NCBI GenBank assembly: GCA_964517465.1
Contig: CAZFEK010000022.1
Span: 5,753-69,752, forward strand
DNA from: JACPUX01 sp964517465
GTDB lineage: Bacteria; Pseudomonadota; Gammaproteobacteria; Burkholderiales; Casimicrobiaceae
Direction of reading: 5' to 3'
DNA length: 64,000 bases
A program made the translations under genes and the position numbers. Under the pieces are notes generated by a model. It was not told the DNA's origin. It did no database searches and worked only from the letters and a program-made list of their open reading frames with translations. Of the stretch, positions 17,367 to 26,071 are shown in pieces (position 1 is the stretch's first letter; every line of letters begins with the position of its first letter).

Positions 17367-18401
17367 ATGGCACCGATTATAAAGCAAAACGATCAGAACC
17401 TCGGTCTTCCGGACTTCCGTAATCTGGGAGTGGTCCTACGTCTGCTGGCGCTGGCAGGCTGGTGCGCCTTGGCGGTGGCGATTCTGCACGTTCGGCAAGG
17501 ACAGGACTTCTTGCCCGTGGTCGCCGAGATTGGGGCGGCCATGGTGCCTTACCTGCTGGGCATCCTGGTGCTGCTTTTCGTCCTTTCTCCCGGGCTTTCT
17601 CGGTTGTCGCTGCGCGCAGGCGGGCTGTGCGTGATCGGGCTGTCGATGTTGGTGGCTTTGGGCCTGCACCGGCTGGACCCCGGCTATCTTCTCGACCCGC
17701 CAGGCACGGGATTGCGGCGGGCTATACTGGCAGCCATGGGCGCGGCGGTCGCTTTGGGTTATCTGCAGTTGCGCGCCCGAGCGCTTTCGCCGGCCATCGC
17801 CGAGGCGAGACTTCAGGCATTGCAGGCGCGCATCCGCCCGCACTTTCTTTTCAACAGTCTGAATGCCGTTTTGTCTTTGATCCGGTCCGATCCGCGCAGG
17901 GCCGAAACGGCGCTGGAGGACCTATCCGACCTTTTTCGGGTGCTGATGCGCGACAATCGCGAACTGACCACCCTTGCCGCCGAAGTGGAGCTTTGCCGGG
18001 AGTACCTGGGGCTGGAAGAATTGCGCCTGGGTGACCGGCTGCAGGTCGAATGGCATATCGAAAAGATGCCTGGCGACGCCCTGGTGCCGCAATTACTCCT
18101 TCAGCCTTTGCTGGAAAATGCCGTATATCACGGAATCGAGCCTTCCAGCGAGCCAGGGGTGGTAGCGATCAACATTTTCGACCGGCGCGGAGAAGTCCAC
18201 GCGATCCTCAGGAACCCATACCGGCGGCAGGGCAACCATCACGCCGGCAACAAAATGGCGCTCGAGAATATCCGCGAGCGCCTGGCCCTACATTTCGATG
18301 CCGAAGCGAGCCTCAACACCCAGATCACCGGCGAAACCTATCAGGTCCATATCGTTTTGCCCTATCGGAAGGCGGATTCGGGAACAGGGAGCATGGCATG
18401 A
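17367..18401 (+). CDS. algZ: AlgZ/FimS-type sensor histidine kinase
   Basis: 344 residues: four predicted membrane helices (about 22-135) and a LytS-type kinase core with IRPHFLFNSLNAVLSLI near 156-172, the phospho-accepting His motif of this family. The ATPase part has NAVYHGIEPSSEP and HHAGNKMALENIRERL; the glycine-rich lid is degenerate, as reported for Pseudomonas AlgZ. Its stop overlaps the algR start (ATGGCATGA). The argH-algZ-algR neighbourhood matches Pseudomonas. It probably controls envelope or surface traits, but targets cannot be inferred here. Confidence 0.88.
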   Translation: MAPIIKQNDQNLGLPDFRNLGVVLRLLALAGWCALAVAILHVRQGQDFLPVVAEIGAAMVPYLLGILVLLFVLSPGLSRLSLRAGGLCVIGLSMLVALGLHRLDPGYLLDPPGTGLRRAILAAMGAAVALGYLQLRARALSPAIAEARLQALQARIRPHFLFNSLNAVLSLIRSDPRRAETALEDLSDLFRVLMRDNRELTTLAAEVELCREYLGLEELRLGDRLQVEWHIEKMPGDALVPQLLLQPLLENAVYHGIEPSSEPGVVAINIFDRRGEVHAILRNPYRRQGNHHAGNKMALENIRERLALHFDAEASLNTQITGETYQVHIVLPYRKADSGTGSMA

Positions 18402-19168
18402 CCGAAGCACCGCCGCTGCGAATACTGGTGGTCGACGACGAGGCGCCGGCAAGGCGCCGCTTGCGCGAGATCCTCGGGGATTGCGCCGAATCACTGCCGC
18501 TCACCGTGGTGGGCGAGGCAGAAAACGGCCGTCAAGCGATCGAGCTCTTGGGCAATACCTCGGCCGACCTGGTCTTGGCGGACATTCATATGCCCGATAT
18601 GGATGGCTTGGAGCTCGCCCGCCACGCCCTCAAACTCCCGCAGCCGCCGGCCTTGGTGTTCACTACCGCACATTCCGAGCATGCTCTGGAGGCCTTCGAA
18701 GTCAACGCCATCGACTATTTGACCAAGCCGGTCAAAGCCCAGCGGCTACTCGCAGCGCTGCAGAAGACCCCCCGGCGCCGCCCGCTCCCGGAGGCCACGC
18801 TGGATCGTCTGACCGATGTGGCACGGCGGTTCCTGAGTGTGACCGAGCGCAGCCGGGTAATCTTGGTGCCAGTGGATGAAGTCGTTTACCTCAAAGCCGA
18901 GCTAAAGTACGTCACGGTGCGAACCGCGGCCCGCGAATACCTGATCGAGGAGAGCTTGACGCGTCTGGAACAGGAATTCGGCGAGCGCCTGGTGCGCATC
19001 CATCGCAATTGCTTGGTGGCGAGGTCGTTTGTCCGCGGTTTTGAGCGCCGCACCGGTCCCGAGGGTGAATCGCGCTGGGAGGTACTGCTCAACAGCGTCA
19101 GCGAAACGCTGCCGGTGAGCCGTCGCCAGCAGCATGTCGTGCGCGAACTGGGCGGCACACGCTATTGA
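18398..19168 (+). CDS. algR: AlgR-type LytTR response regulator
   Basis: 256 residues. Receiver domain with Asp13-Asp14, phospho-acceptor Asp62 in VLADIHMPDMDG and Lys110 in YLTKPVK; LytTR DNA-binding domain from about 145, with VVYLKAELKYVTVRT and VRIHRNCLVA. The start ATG (18398-18400) overlaps the algZ stop, so the pair is coupled. In Pseudomonas the next gene is hemC; here it is a PfkB kinase after a 217-bp gap. Confidence 0.93.
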   Translation: MTEAPPLRILVVDDEAPARRRLREILGDCAESLPLTVVGEAENGRQAIELLGNTSADLVLADIHMPDMDGLELARHALKLPQPPALVFTTAHSEHALEAFEVNAIDYLTKPVKAQRLLAALQKTPRRRPLPEATLDRLTDVARRFLSVTERSRVILVPVDEVVYLKAELKYVTVRTAAREYLIEESLTRLEQEFGERLVRIHRNCLVARSFVRGFERRTGPEGESRWEVLLNSVSETLPVSRRQQHVVRELGGTRY

Positions 19169-19385
19169 TGTCCGCAATGTTCCAGCGTGTAGCATACTTG
19201 GAGATGGAATTGGCAGAGGAAAAGGTCTTGGGAGATTCACCATGGGGCTCCCCCCCTGGTTCCGAGCCGGGCGGCGACGAGGGGCTCCTCCCCTTGTGGG
19301 CGCAAGGCTCGGTGGTGGGCGCCCGCAAGCGATGCGGTGCGTTTTGGCTCCGGCTCCGCCGGCACAAGTAAAGGAAATCTCCCCG
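19169..19385 (+). other. Intergenic region between algR and the PfkB kinase
   Basis: 217 bases. Contains GC-rich stretches with the octamer GGGGCTCC repeated at about 19244 and 19278. An open frame of 68 codons (19165-19371) has no family resemblance. I see no terminator. Confidence 0.5.
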
Positions 19386-20342
19386 ATGGCGACCAAACGC
19401 GTCCTAATTTGCGGGTCCATCGCTTACGACACCATCATGGTGTTTGGCGACCGATTCCGGGAGCACATCCTCCCGGATCAGACTCATATTCTCAACGTCT
19501 CCTTTCAAGTGGCGGAAATGCGCCGCGAGTTCGGGGGTACTGCCGCCAACATCGCTTACAACCTCAAGCTGATCGGTGGGGAGCCGGTAGTGATGGCCAC
19601 CATGGGGATCGATGGCGACAGCTACCGTCAGCGTCTCGAAGGCTTGGGAGTGGCGCTCGATGGCTTGCGGGTGGTGGATGGGAGCTACACCGCGCAGGCC
19701 TACATCATCACCGACCTCGACGATAACCAAATCACCGCTTTTCACCCCGGGGCAATGAATCACTCCCACCTCAATGCCGTGGCCGACGTGTCCGAAATCG
19801 CGTTGGGCATCGTTGCACCCGATGGTCGTGAAGGCATGATCGCGCACGCCAAGCAATTGGCCGGCGCCGGCATTCCTTTCGTTTTCGATCCGGGCCAGGG
19901 TTTGCCTCTGTTTAGCGGCCCGGAGTTGCTGGACATCGTCGATCGCGCGATGTATTTGACGGTCAACGACTATGAAGGCCAGCTCCTGCAGCAAAAAACC
20001 GGCCTCGGGCTGGAGCGTTTGGCGGAGCGGCTCATTCGCCGCGGGGGCGCGCTGATCGTCACCTTGGGGGCTCACGGGTCGCGCATTTATGGCGGCGATG
20101 GAATGCTCAAGATACCGGCTGTGCATCCCCGGGCAGTGGTCGATCCCACCGGTTGCGGCGACGCTTATCGCGCCGGCTTGCTCTTTGGCATTGCCAATGG
20201 CTGGGATTGGAAACGGACCGGACGCCTGGCTTCGCTGCTCGGCGCTATCAAGGTGGCCAGCCGGGGCGCCCAGAACCACTCGCTTAGCCGGGACGAACTC
20301 TCTACGTTATACTTTCAGCGTTTCCAGGAGCCGTTGTGGTAG
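19386..20342 (+). CDS. PfkB-family (adenosine kinase-like) sugar/nucleoside kinase
   Basis: 318 residues starting MATKRVLICGSIAYDTIMVF after AAGGAAA. PfkB features: GGTAANIAYNLKLIGG near 50 and the anion-hole/catalytic motif DPTGCGDAYRAG near 252. The short form with NPTV-like segment YLTVNDYE suggests the adenosine/ribose branch of the family, but the substrate is uncertain. A longer frame starting inside algR was rejected because the kinase domain begins at this ATG. It is followed 71 bp later by the CsgG-like lipoprotein. Confidence 0.87.
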   Translation: MATKRVLICGSIAYDTIMVFGDRFREHILPDQTHILNVSFQVAEMRREFGGTAANIAYNLKLIGGEPVVMATMGIDGDSYRQRLEGLGVALDGLRVVDGSYTAQAYIITDLDDNQITAFHPGAMNHSHLNAVADVSEIALGIVAPDGREGMIAHAKQLAGAGIPFVFDPGQGLPLFSGPELLDIVDRAMYLTVNDYEGQLLQQKTGLGLERLAERLIRRGGALIVTLGAHGSRIYGGDGMLKIPAVHPRAVVDPTGCGDAYRAGLLFGIANGWDWKRTGRLASLLGAIKVASRGAQNHSLSRDELSTLYFQRFQEPLW

Positions 20343-20413
20343 CGCTTCGCAGCGCGGAAGGTTGAATCCTGGCGCCCGATGGGTGAGAACTTACTGAACA
20401 AGGAGTGGCCTTG

Positions 20414-21196
20414 ATGAAAGCAATCAAACTGAGCGTGCTGGCAGGAGCGGCGCTTGCGCTGGCCGGCTGTACTTCACAAATGGAAATGGGCAGCGGCGGC
20501 TCGGTGGTCACGGGTTCGGCCGGTGACGCCGGCGCGCGGGGCGCCTCCTCTCAGCTCGTGCGCTGCGATGCGCCGGTGGGAACGGTGGCGGTCTCGGAGA
20601 ATCCGCATGGTTATGGCTACATCGTTTATTACGGCTCCTTGCCCAAGTCGCCGATGCCGCTCTTGAAGCTGATGTTGCAGCAATCGGGCTGCTTCCGAGT
20701 GGTCGATCGGGGCGCGGGCTTGCGCGCAACGCGCCAGGAGATCGAATTGCAGCGCGAAGGATTGATGCGCAAACAAGACAACGTCAAGAAGGGCAACGTG
20801 GTCGAGGCCCATTACACGCTGATTCCCGATGTGGTTTTTGCCGAAGACAATGCCGGAGGCATGGGTGCCGCATTGGGCGCTTTTTTCCCGAAAGCGCCCG
20901 CCGTTGGTGCCATTGCCGGAAGTATGAAGTTCCGTGAAGCGCAGGTGGTGCTTACGCTTACTGACAACAACACCACCGAACAAATCGCGGCGGCGGAAGG
21001 CAGCGCCCGCGCCACTGATTTCGGCTTGGGCGGCGGCATCCTCGGTTCCTTGGGCGGCGCGGTTGCCGGTGGCTGGGGCAGAACCAACGAAGGCAAGGTA
21101 GTCGCGGCGGCGATGATGGATGCGATCAACAAGCTGGTGCCCCAGTTCCGCGCCATGGGACCAGCCGGCCCGGTGCCAGAGAAGAAGCGCAAATAA
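20414..21196 (+). CDS. CsgG-like outer-membrane lipoprotein
   Basis: 260 residues with a lipobox ALAGC (Cys19). Start ATG 20414 has AAGGAG at a 9-nt spacing; a GTG at 20405 is too close. The body resembles the CsgG superfamily: a strand after the N-terminus (VGTVAVSEN), LLKLMLQQSGCFRVVDRG followed by a basic helix RATRQEIELQREG, PDVVFAEDN, a strand pair AQVVLTLTDNNTTEQIAAA, and a C-terminal helix AAMMDAINKLV. A Gly-rich segment (GLGGGILGSLGGAVAGG) replaces the usual loop before that helix. CsgG forms the curli secretion pore; a curlin-repeat gene lies 4.9 kb downstream. Function is inferred from fold only. Confidence 0.6.
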   Translation: MKAIKLSVLAGAALALAGCTSQMEMGSGGSVVTGSAGDAGARGASSQLVRCDAPVGTVAVSENPHGYGYIVYYGSLPKSPMPLLKLMLQQSGCFRVVDRGAGLRATRQEIELQREGLMRKQDNVKKGNVVEAHYTLIPDVVFAEDNAGGMGAALGAFFPKAPAVGAIAGSMKFREAQVVLTLTDNNTTEQIAAAEGSARATDFGLGGGILGSLGGAVAGGWGRTNEGKVVAAAMMDAINKLVPQFRAMGPAGPVPEKKRK

Positions 21197-21293
21197 ACTC
21201 TCGTTCCTGCTTGCCGCGCCCGGCGTTTCGGGTGCGGCGCAGCTTGTTCTGATCCTCCATTCCGGCTCCCGAGGCCGGGGTTTTGTCGCGTTC

Positions 21294-22070
21294 ATGCCCC
21301 TGGTTCGCTTTTTGACCGCCCTGTGGCTGCTGCTCGCCGCGCTGGTGACCGGCGTGTTTCGGTATTCGCGTTGGCCGTCCTCGCGGCAGCGGCACTACGT
21401 GCGCTCGTGGTCGAGGCGCCTGCTGCGCGCGCTGGGGATCAAACTTGTGGTGCACGGGCACTTGCCCGAATCGCAACATCACAATCTCTTGGTCGTCGCC
21501 AACCATGTCTCTTGGCTCGACATCTTCGTGCTGCACGCGGTGCATCCTACTCGTTTCGTGGCCAAGGCTGAACTTGCAGCATGGCCGATCTTTGGATTTT
21601 TGATTCGTCGTTCCGGCACTATCTTCGTGGAGCGCGCCAAGCGGCATGACACCGCCCGCGTCAACCGCAAAATCAGCGAGGCGCTTGCCGGAGGCGATTG
21701 CATCGGGGTGTTTCCGGAAGGAACCACCAGCGAAGGGCGCAACGTGGCGCGTTTCCATGCCTCGCTTTTGCAGCCGGTGGTTGATGCCGGTGGACATGTA
21801 CAGCCGGTGGCGCTGCGTTATTGCCATGCCGATGGCAGTTATTCGGACCTTGCTGCTTATGTCGGCCAAATGTCCTTTGGCGAGAGCTTGTTTCGCATAC
21901 TGACGGCGCGCGGACAAAAGGTCGAGGTATGGCTGCGCCCTTTGCTCGACGCCAGACAGATGGATCGCCGCGCGCTGGCGCACGAAGCGCGCGAGGCCAT
22001 CAGGCAGGTATGGGATCCAGTTTCTGCCGGCTCGGCACCTGAAACACGGCGCCATCCTCCAGCCGAATAG
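21294..22070 (+). CDS. 1-acylglycerol-3-phosphate O-acyltransferase (PlsC family)
   Basis: 258 residues. N-terminal helix (about 5-22), acyltransferase motif I HVSWLD (His71, Asp76) and motif III FPEGTTS (140-146). Makes phosphatidic acid or a related acylated lipid at the inner membrane. The start at 21294 lacks a strong Shine-Dalgarno; an open frame extends 58 codons upstream but without family similarity. The 3' end overlaps the convergent apaH gene by 71 bp. Confidence 0.88.
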   Translation: MPLVRFLTALWLLLAALVTGVFRYSRWPSSRQRHYVRSWSRRLLRALGIKLVVHGHLPESQHHNLLVVANHVSWLDIFVLHAVHPTRFVAKAELAAWPIFGFLIRRSGTIFVERAKRHDTARVNRKISEALAGGDCIGVFPEGTTSEGRNVARFHASLLQPVVDAGGHVQPVALRYCHADGSYSDLAAYVGQMSFGESLFRILTARGQKVEVWLRPLLDARQMDRRALAHEAREAIRQVWDPVSAGSAPETRRHPPAE

Positions 22071-22821
22071 CCGTCAAGGGACCGCCCCAGAGGCAGCCGG
22101 AGTCGAGCATCCAGACGCGGGGCTCAAGGCGCAGTTCGAGCGAGGACCAGTGCCCGCAAATCAGCGTATGCGTGGCCGAGCGGCGCTCGGGAATCTTGAA
22201 CCACGGGGCGTAACCCTCGGGCGCATGCTCGGCGCCTCGCTTTTCGTCGAATTCCATCCGGCCATCGGGGCTGCAAAACCGCAAGCGGGTGCAGACATTG
22301 ACGATGGCGCGCAGGCGCGCCCATCCTGAGAGCTCGTCGGCCCAGTCGGGCTCATTGCCATAGAGCACCCGCAGCAATTCGTCGTGCAAAGGCCCGGCGA
22401 GCGCGGCCTGGACTTCGCCGGCCCGTTCCAGGGCTTCGGCCACCGTCCAGCCCGGTATCAGCCCGGCATGCACCAAGACGAAAGACCCCTCGGCGTGAAT
22501 CAGCGGGCGGGTGCGCAGCCAGGTTAGGAGTTCTTCACGATCGGGTGCTTCGAGAATGGGGCGCAAAGTATCGCGTCGATGCAGCCGCGTGTGCCCGGCC
22601 GCGACGGTGAGCAGGTGCAAGTCGTGGTTGCCCAGCACGGTGATGGCCGCGTTTCCCAGGGACTTTACCAGGCGAAGCGCCTCCAGCGAGCCGGGGCCGC
22701 GATTCACCAAATCGCCCACCAGCCACAAGCGGTCGCGTCCTGGCGCAAAATCGACCAGTCGAAGTAGCCGGTGAAACTCCTCGAAACAGCCTTGGATATC
22801 GCCGACGGCGTAGGTGCTCAT
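22000..22821 (-). CDS. apaH: Bis(5'-nucleosyl)-tetraphosphatase, symmetrical
   Basis: Hydrolyses Ap4A to two ADP. 273 residues; metallophosphatase motifs GDIQGC (7-12), GDLVNRG (36-42), GNHD (64-67) and LVHAGLIPGW follow in order. The C-terminal 71 bp overlap the tail of plsC on the opposite strand, so the ends of the two transcripts are mutually antisense. Divergent from rep across about 90 bp. Confidence 0.95.
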   Translation of the reverse strand: MSTYAVGDIQGCFEEFHRLLRLVDFAPGRDRLWLVGDLVNRGPGSLEALRLVKSLGNAAITVLGNHDLHLLTVAAGHTRLHRRDTLRPILEAPDREELLTWLRTRPLIHAEGSFVLVHAGLIPGWTVAEALERAGEVQAALAGPLHDELLRVLYGNEPDWADELSGWARLRAIVNVCTRLRFCSPDGRMEFDEKRGAEHAPEGYAPWFKIPERRSATHTLICGHWSSLELRLEPRVWMLDSGCLWGGPLTAIRLEDGAVFQVPSRQKLDPIPA

Positions 22822-22883
22822 GGTCTGGCTCAGCGGTTCTTTGCGCCGCAGACCCTGCGGTCCGAAGCGCCACGGCGGCAGTG

Positions 22884-22905
22884 GTAGAATCTGCGGGCAT
22901 TCTAC
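22884..22905. promoter_or_regulatory. Inverted repeat containing opposed -10 elements of rep and apaH
   Basis: GTAGAAT (22884-22890) and ATTCTAC (22899-22905), a perfect 7-bp inverted repeat with an 8-base spacer. Read on each strand it gives TAGAAT, so it may hold the -10 boxes of both divergent genes or an operator over them. The -35 regions are weak. Confidence 0.4.
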
Positions 22906-22911
22906 TCGCTC

Positions 22912-24897
22912 ATGAGCCTCAACGCTGAACAGCGCGCCGCCGTGCGCCACCTCGATGGTCCCTTGCTGGTGCTTGCCGGAGCCGGCAGCGGCAAGACCCG
23001 AGTCATTACCGCCAAAATTGCGCATCTGGTCGATCAGGGTTTTCAGGCCAGGCACGTGGCCGCGATCACCTTCACCAACAAAGCGGCGCGCGAGATGCAG
23101 GAACGCGTCGCGAAGACCGTGAGCGCAGCGGCGGCGGAAGCGCTCACCGTCTGCACCTTTCACGCCTTGGGACTCAAGATACTGCGTGCCGAGGCGGCAA
23201 GCCTGGGGCTGCGCAGTGGCTTTTCGATTCTCGACCCGGACGACGCGGAGGGGATATTTGCCGATCTCATCGTCAGCACCGAGCGGGCGCGGATCCGCGC
23301 TGCGCAGTCGCTGGTGAGCCTGTGGAAGAACGCGCTGTTGTCCCCCGAAGGCGCGCTGAGCACCGCGCGAGACGAACACGAGGCAATGGCGGCGCGCGCT
23401 TATCGCTCCTATGAAGACACGTTGCGCGCCTATCAGGCGGTTGATTTCGACGACCTCATCCGTTTGCCGACCGAACTCTTGGAGCGCAACGAGACGGTGC
23501 GCGAGCGCTGGCAGAGCCGGCTGCATTATCTTCTGGTGGACGAGTATCAAGACACCAATGCCGCACAGTATCGACTGTTGCGGATGCTCACCGGACCCCT
23601 GGCGCGTTTTACCGTGGTCGGCGACGACGATCAGGCCATTTATGCCTGGCGCGGCGCCAGCGCCGATAATCTGGCCCGGTTAGCGCAGGACTTTCCGGCG
23701 CTCAGGGTGATCAAGCTGGAACAGAACTATCGCTCTGGTGTGCGCATACTGCGCTGTGCCAATGCCCTCATCAGCCACAACCCCAAACTCTTCGAGAAGC
23801 GGCTTTGGAGCGAACTGGGGCTGGGAGACCGCATTACCGTGATGAGCTGCGCCGATGACGAAGCCGAGGCCGAAAAAATCGCGCTGGCGCTGCTGGCGCA
23901 CAAGTTCGAGCATCGCGGGCGCTTCTCCGACTATGCCATTCTCTACCGCGGAAACCATCAATCACGGGGCTTCGAAACTGCCCTGCGCACGCACAATATC
24001 CCTTACCAGGTGAGCGGAGGCAGCTCGTTTTTCGATCGCGCCGAAATCAAGGATCTCCTGGCCTATTTGCGACTGCTGGCGAACGAAGACGACAACCCGG
24101 CCTTCGTCCGTGCCCTCACTACGCCCAAACGAGGCATAGGCACACAGTCCTTGGAGCGCCTCGGACAACTCGCCACAGCGCGCCGCAAGAGCCTTTGTGC
24201 GGCGGCGAAGGAATGGGATCTGGCGGAAAAGGTCGGCGAGCGGTCCGCGGCGGCGCTGCGGCAGTTTGGCGCGTTTCGCGACCGCTTTGCCGGCAAAGCC
24301 GAGAGGGAGCCAGCCGGTATGGTCTTTGCCGAGCTCTTGGCCGCGATCGATTATGAGGACTACTTGCAGTCGAATTTCGATGCCCCAGTTGCGGCGGCGC
24401 GATGGAAGAACGTGAGCGAATTCGCCGATTGGCTGGATCAGAAGGGCAAGGCCGAGGGGAAAAATCTCCTCGCATTGGCGCAAACGATCGCGATTCTGAA
24501 CATGCTGGACAAGGGGGCGGGAGACGCTGCCGATGTGGTTCGGCTCTCTACGCTGCATGCTGCCAAGGGGCTCGAATTCCCCCAGGTTTTTCTCGCTGGC
24601 GTCGAGGAAGGCATACTGCCGCACCGGGAATCGATCGCCGCGGGGCAGGTCGAAGAGGAGCGCCGGCTGATGTATGTGGGCATCACGCGGGCGCAGCGCG
24701 GTTTGTGGATCAGCCATTGCCGTCGGCGCCGCCGAGCTCGCGAGTGGTTCGACTGCACTCCCAGCCGGTTCATCGACGAATTGGGCGAAGAGGACCTGAA
24801 GCGGGTCGGCGAACCGCAGCAAGCGGGCGATGCGGCGCAAGCGAAGGAGGACGGTCGAGCCAAACTGGCAGCACTGCGGGCGATGTTAGGAGCCTAG
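22912..24897 (+). CDS. rep: ATP-dependent DNA helicase Rep (UvrD/Rep superfamily 1A)
   Basis: 661 residues. Helicase motifs in order: GAGSGKT (23-29), TFTNKAAREM (Ia), DEYQDTN (II), VGDDDQAIYAWRGA (III), QNYRSG (IV), TLHAAKGLEFPQVF (V) and RRLMYVGITRAQ (VI). A 3'-5' helicase that clears proteins ahead of replication forks. The start at 22912 follows a TAGAAT -10 by only about 22 nt, so the leader is short. Confidence 0.94.
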   Translation: MSLNAEQRAAVRHLDGPLLVLAGAGSGKTRVITAKIAHLVDQGFQARHVAAITFTNKAAREMQERVAKTVSAAAAEALTVCTFHALGLKILRAEAASLGLRSGFSILDPDDAEGIFADLIVSTERARIRAAQSLVSLWKNALLSPEGALSTARDEHEAMAARAYRSYEDTLRAYQAVDFDDLIRLPTELLERNETVRERWQSRLHYLLVDEYQDTNAAQYRLLRMLTGPLARFTVVGDDDQAIYAWRGASADNLARLAQDFPALRVIKLEQNYRSGVRILRCANALISHNPKLFEKRLWSELGLGDRITVMSCADDEAEAEKIALALLAHKFEHRGRFSDYAILYRGNHQSRGFETALRTHNIPYQVSGGSSFFDRAEIKDLLAYLRLLANEDDNPAFVRALTTPKRGIGTQSLERLGQLATARRKSLCAAAKEWDLAEKVGERSAAALRQFGAFRDRFAGKAEREPAGMVFAELLAAIDYEDYLQSNFDAPVAAARWKNVSEFADWLDQKGKAEGKNLLALAQTIAILNMLDKGAGDAADVVRLSTLHAAKGLEFPQVFLAGVEEGILPHRESIAAGQVEEERRLMYVGITRAQRGLWISHCRRRRRAREWFDCTPSRFIDELGEEDLKRVGEPQQAGDAAQAKEDGRAKLAALRAMLGA

Positions 24898-24916
24898 CCG
24901 GCCATCGAGAGCAAGC

Positions 24917-25771
24917 ATGAGCGATGACGTATCCCTGTGGCAAACCTGGCTCGGCAAGACCGACGTGGCGACCGATACCGTGAGCGCTTGGCCGGTTGCG
25001 GCTTTGGCGGCGATGTTGGATAGGGACGAACCCATTCCAGCAGCGGGAAGCCCTTTGCCTGCGCTGGCCCACTGGCTCTACTTTCTGCCGCGCACGCTGC
25101 AGTCCGAACTCGGTCCGGATGGACACGCCAAGCGCGGCGGATTCCTGCCGCCCATTCCTTTGCCCCGGCGCATGTGGGCCGGAGGCCGGGTGCGCTTCTT
25201 CCACCCGATTTGGATCGGCGAGCCGGTGCAGCGCACCTCGGTGATTTCCGACATCCAAAGGAAGAAGGGGCGCAGCGGCGAACTCGTTTTCGTGACGGTG
25301 CGCCATGAAATTCGCAATGCGTCGGGCTTGGCCCTGACTGAGGACCACGATATCGTCTATCGCCCCATGCCTGAATCGGGCGCAACAAATCCGCCGGGAT
25401 CATCTCCTCCGTCGGACGGCCTCTGGAACCGAGCGGTCGAGCTCGATCCGGTGCTTCTGTTCCGGTTTTCCGCCCTTACTTTCAACAGCCATCGCATACA
25501 CTACGATCAGTATTACGTCACCCAGGTCGAAGCCTATCCGGGACTGGTCGTCCACGCTCCGTTGTGCGCCACGCTGCTCCTGGATCTCTTGCGCCGTCAT
25601 GTGCCGGACCGGACGGTTCGGCAGTTCGATTTTCGCGCGTTGCGGCCAGTCTACGCCGGCGGGAAGCTGCATCTCGAGGGCGCTCTTGATCCAAGCGGTG
25701 CTGAGGTTCGCGTGTGGGCGGTCGATCAGGGCGGTTTCCTGGCCATGGAGGGGCGCGCGGTCCTGGCGTGA
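24917..25771 (+). CDS. FAS1-like/HTD2-type acyl-thioester dehydratase
   Basis: 284 residues with two hot-dog halves: N-terminal FAS1-like dehydratase part (about 10-155, with RMWAGGRVRFFHPIWIGEP) and a C-terminal MaoC-like part (about 185-284, SALTFNSHRIHYDQYY, the hydratase-2-like catalytic Asn/His/Asp region). Proteins of this type include mesaconyl-C4-CoA/3-methylfumaryl-CoA hydratase and HTD2. The actual acyl substrate is unknown and no mesaconate genes are nearby. Same strand as rep, 19 bp after it. Confidence 0.8.
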   Translation: MSDDVSLWQTWLGKTDVATDTVSAWPVAALAAMLDRDEPIPAAGSPLPALAHWLYFLPRTLQSELGPDGHAKRGGFLPPIPLPRRMWAGGRVRFFHPIWIGEPVQRTSVISDIQRKKGRSGELVFVTVRHEIRNASGLALTEDHDIVYRPMPESGATNPPGSSPPSDGLWNRAVELDPVLLFRFSALTFNSHRIHYDQYYVTQVEAYPGLVVHAPLCATLLLDLLRRHVPDRTVRQFDFRALRPVYAGGKLHLEGALDPSGAEVRVWAVDQGGFLAMEGRAVLA

Positions 25772-26071
25772 ACCCACCAAGCCCGGGGCTGGATGAGGGG
25801 GAAATTTGCCGCTTCATCGCCGACTGAGAACGGGATTTGCTCCCGATCTGGGGACAAGCCCCTGGGACGCCCCCCGAGCAAAGCGGGTACGCGCTCCCTT
25901 GGGGATTCCTCCCCACGCTTTCCCCGCAACTAACTTCGTCAGAAGCGCAAGAACCCGATGGGCCGGTGACCCAGGGTTGAACGGAACGCGTTCCGGCTGC
26001 GACTCATCAGAATTCACTCCGGCCCAAAAAAAGCGGAGTATGATGAAAACCACGGCAGGAAAGGGTAAATC
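25772..26071 (+). other. Intergenic region upstream of the curlin-repeat gene
   Basis: 300 bases, GC-rich with C/G runs, no supported gene. It ends with a possible -10 TATGAT (26039-26044) and AAGGG before the curlin start. Contains the palindrome at 25982-25995. I see no terminator for the dehydratase gene. Confidence 0.6.
25982..25995. promoter_or_regulatory. 14-bp perfect palindrome, candidate operator
   Basis: CGGAACGCGTTCCG, 76 bp before the curlin-repeat start and 43 bp before its probable -10. Regulator unknown. Confidence 0.4.

Noticed and set aside
19165..19371. 68-codon frame between algR and the PfkB gene
   Set aside because: Low-complexity Gly/Pro/Arg sequence with no family and no ribosome site.
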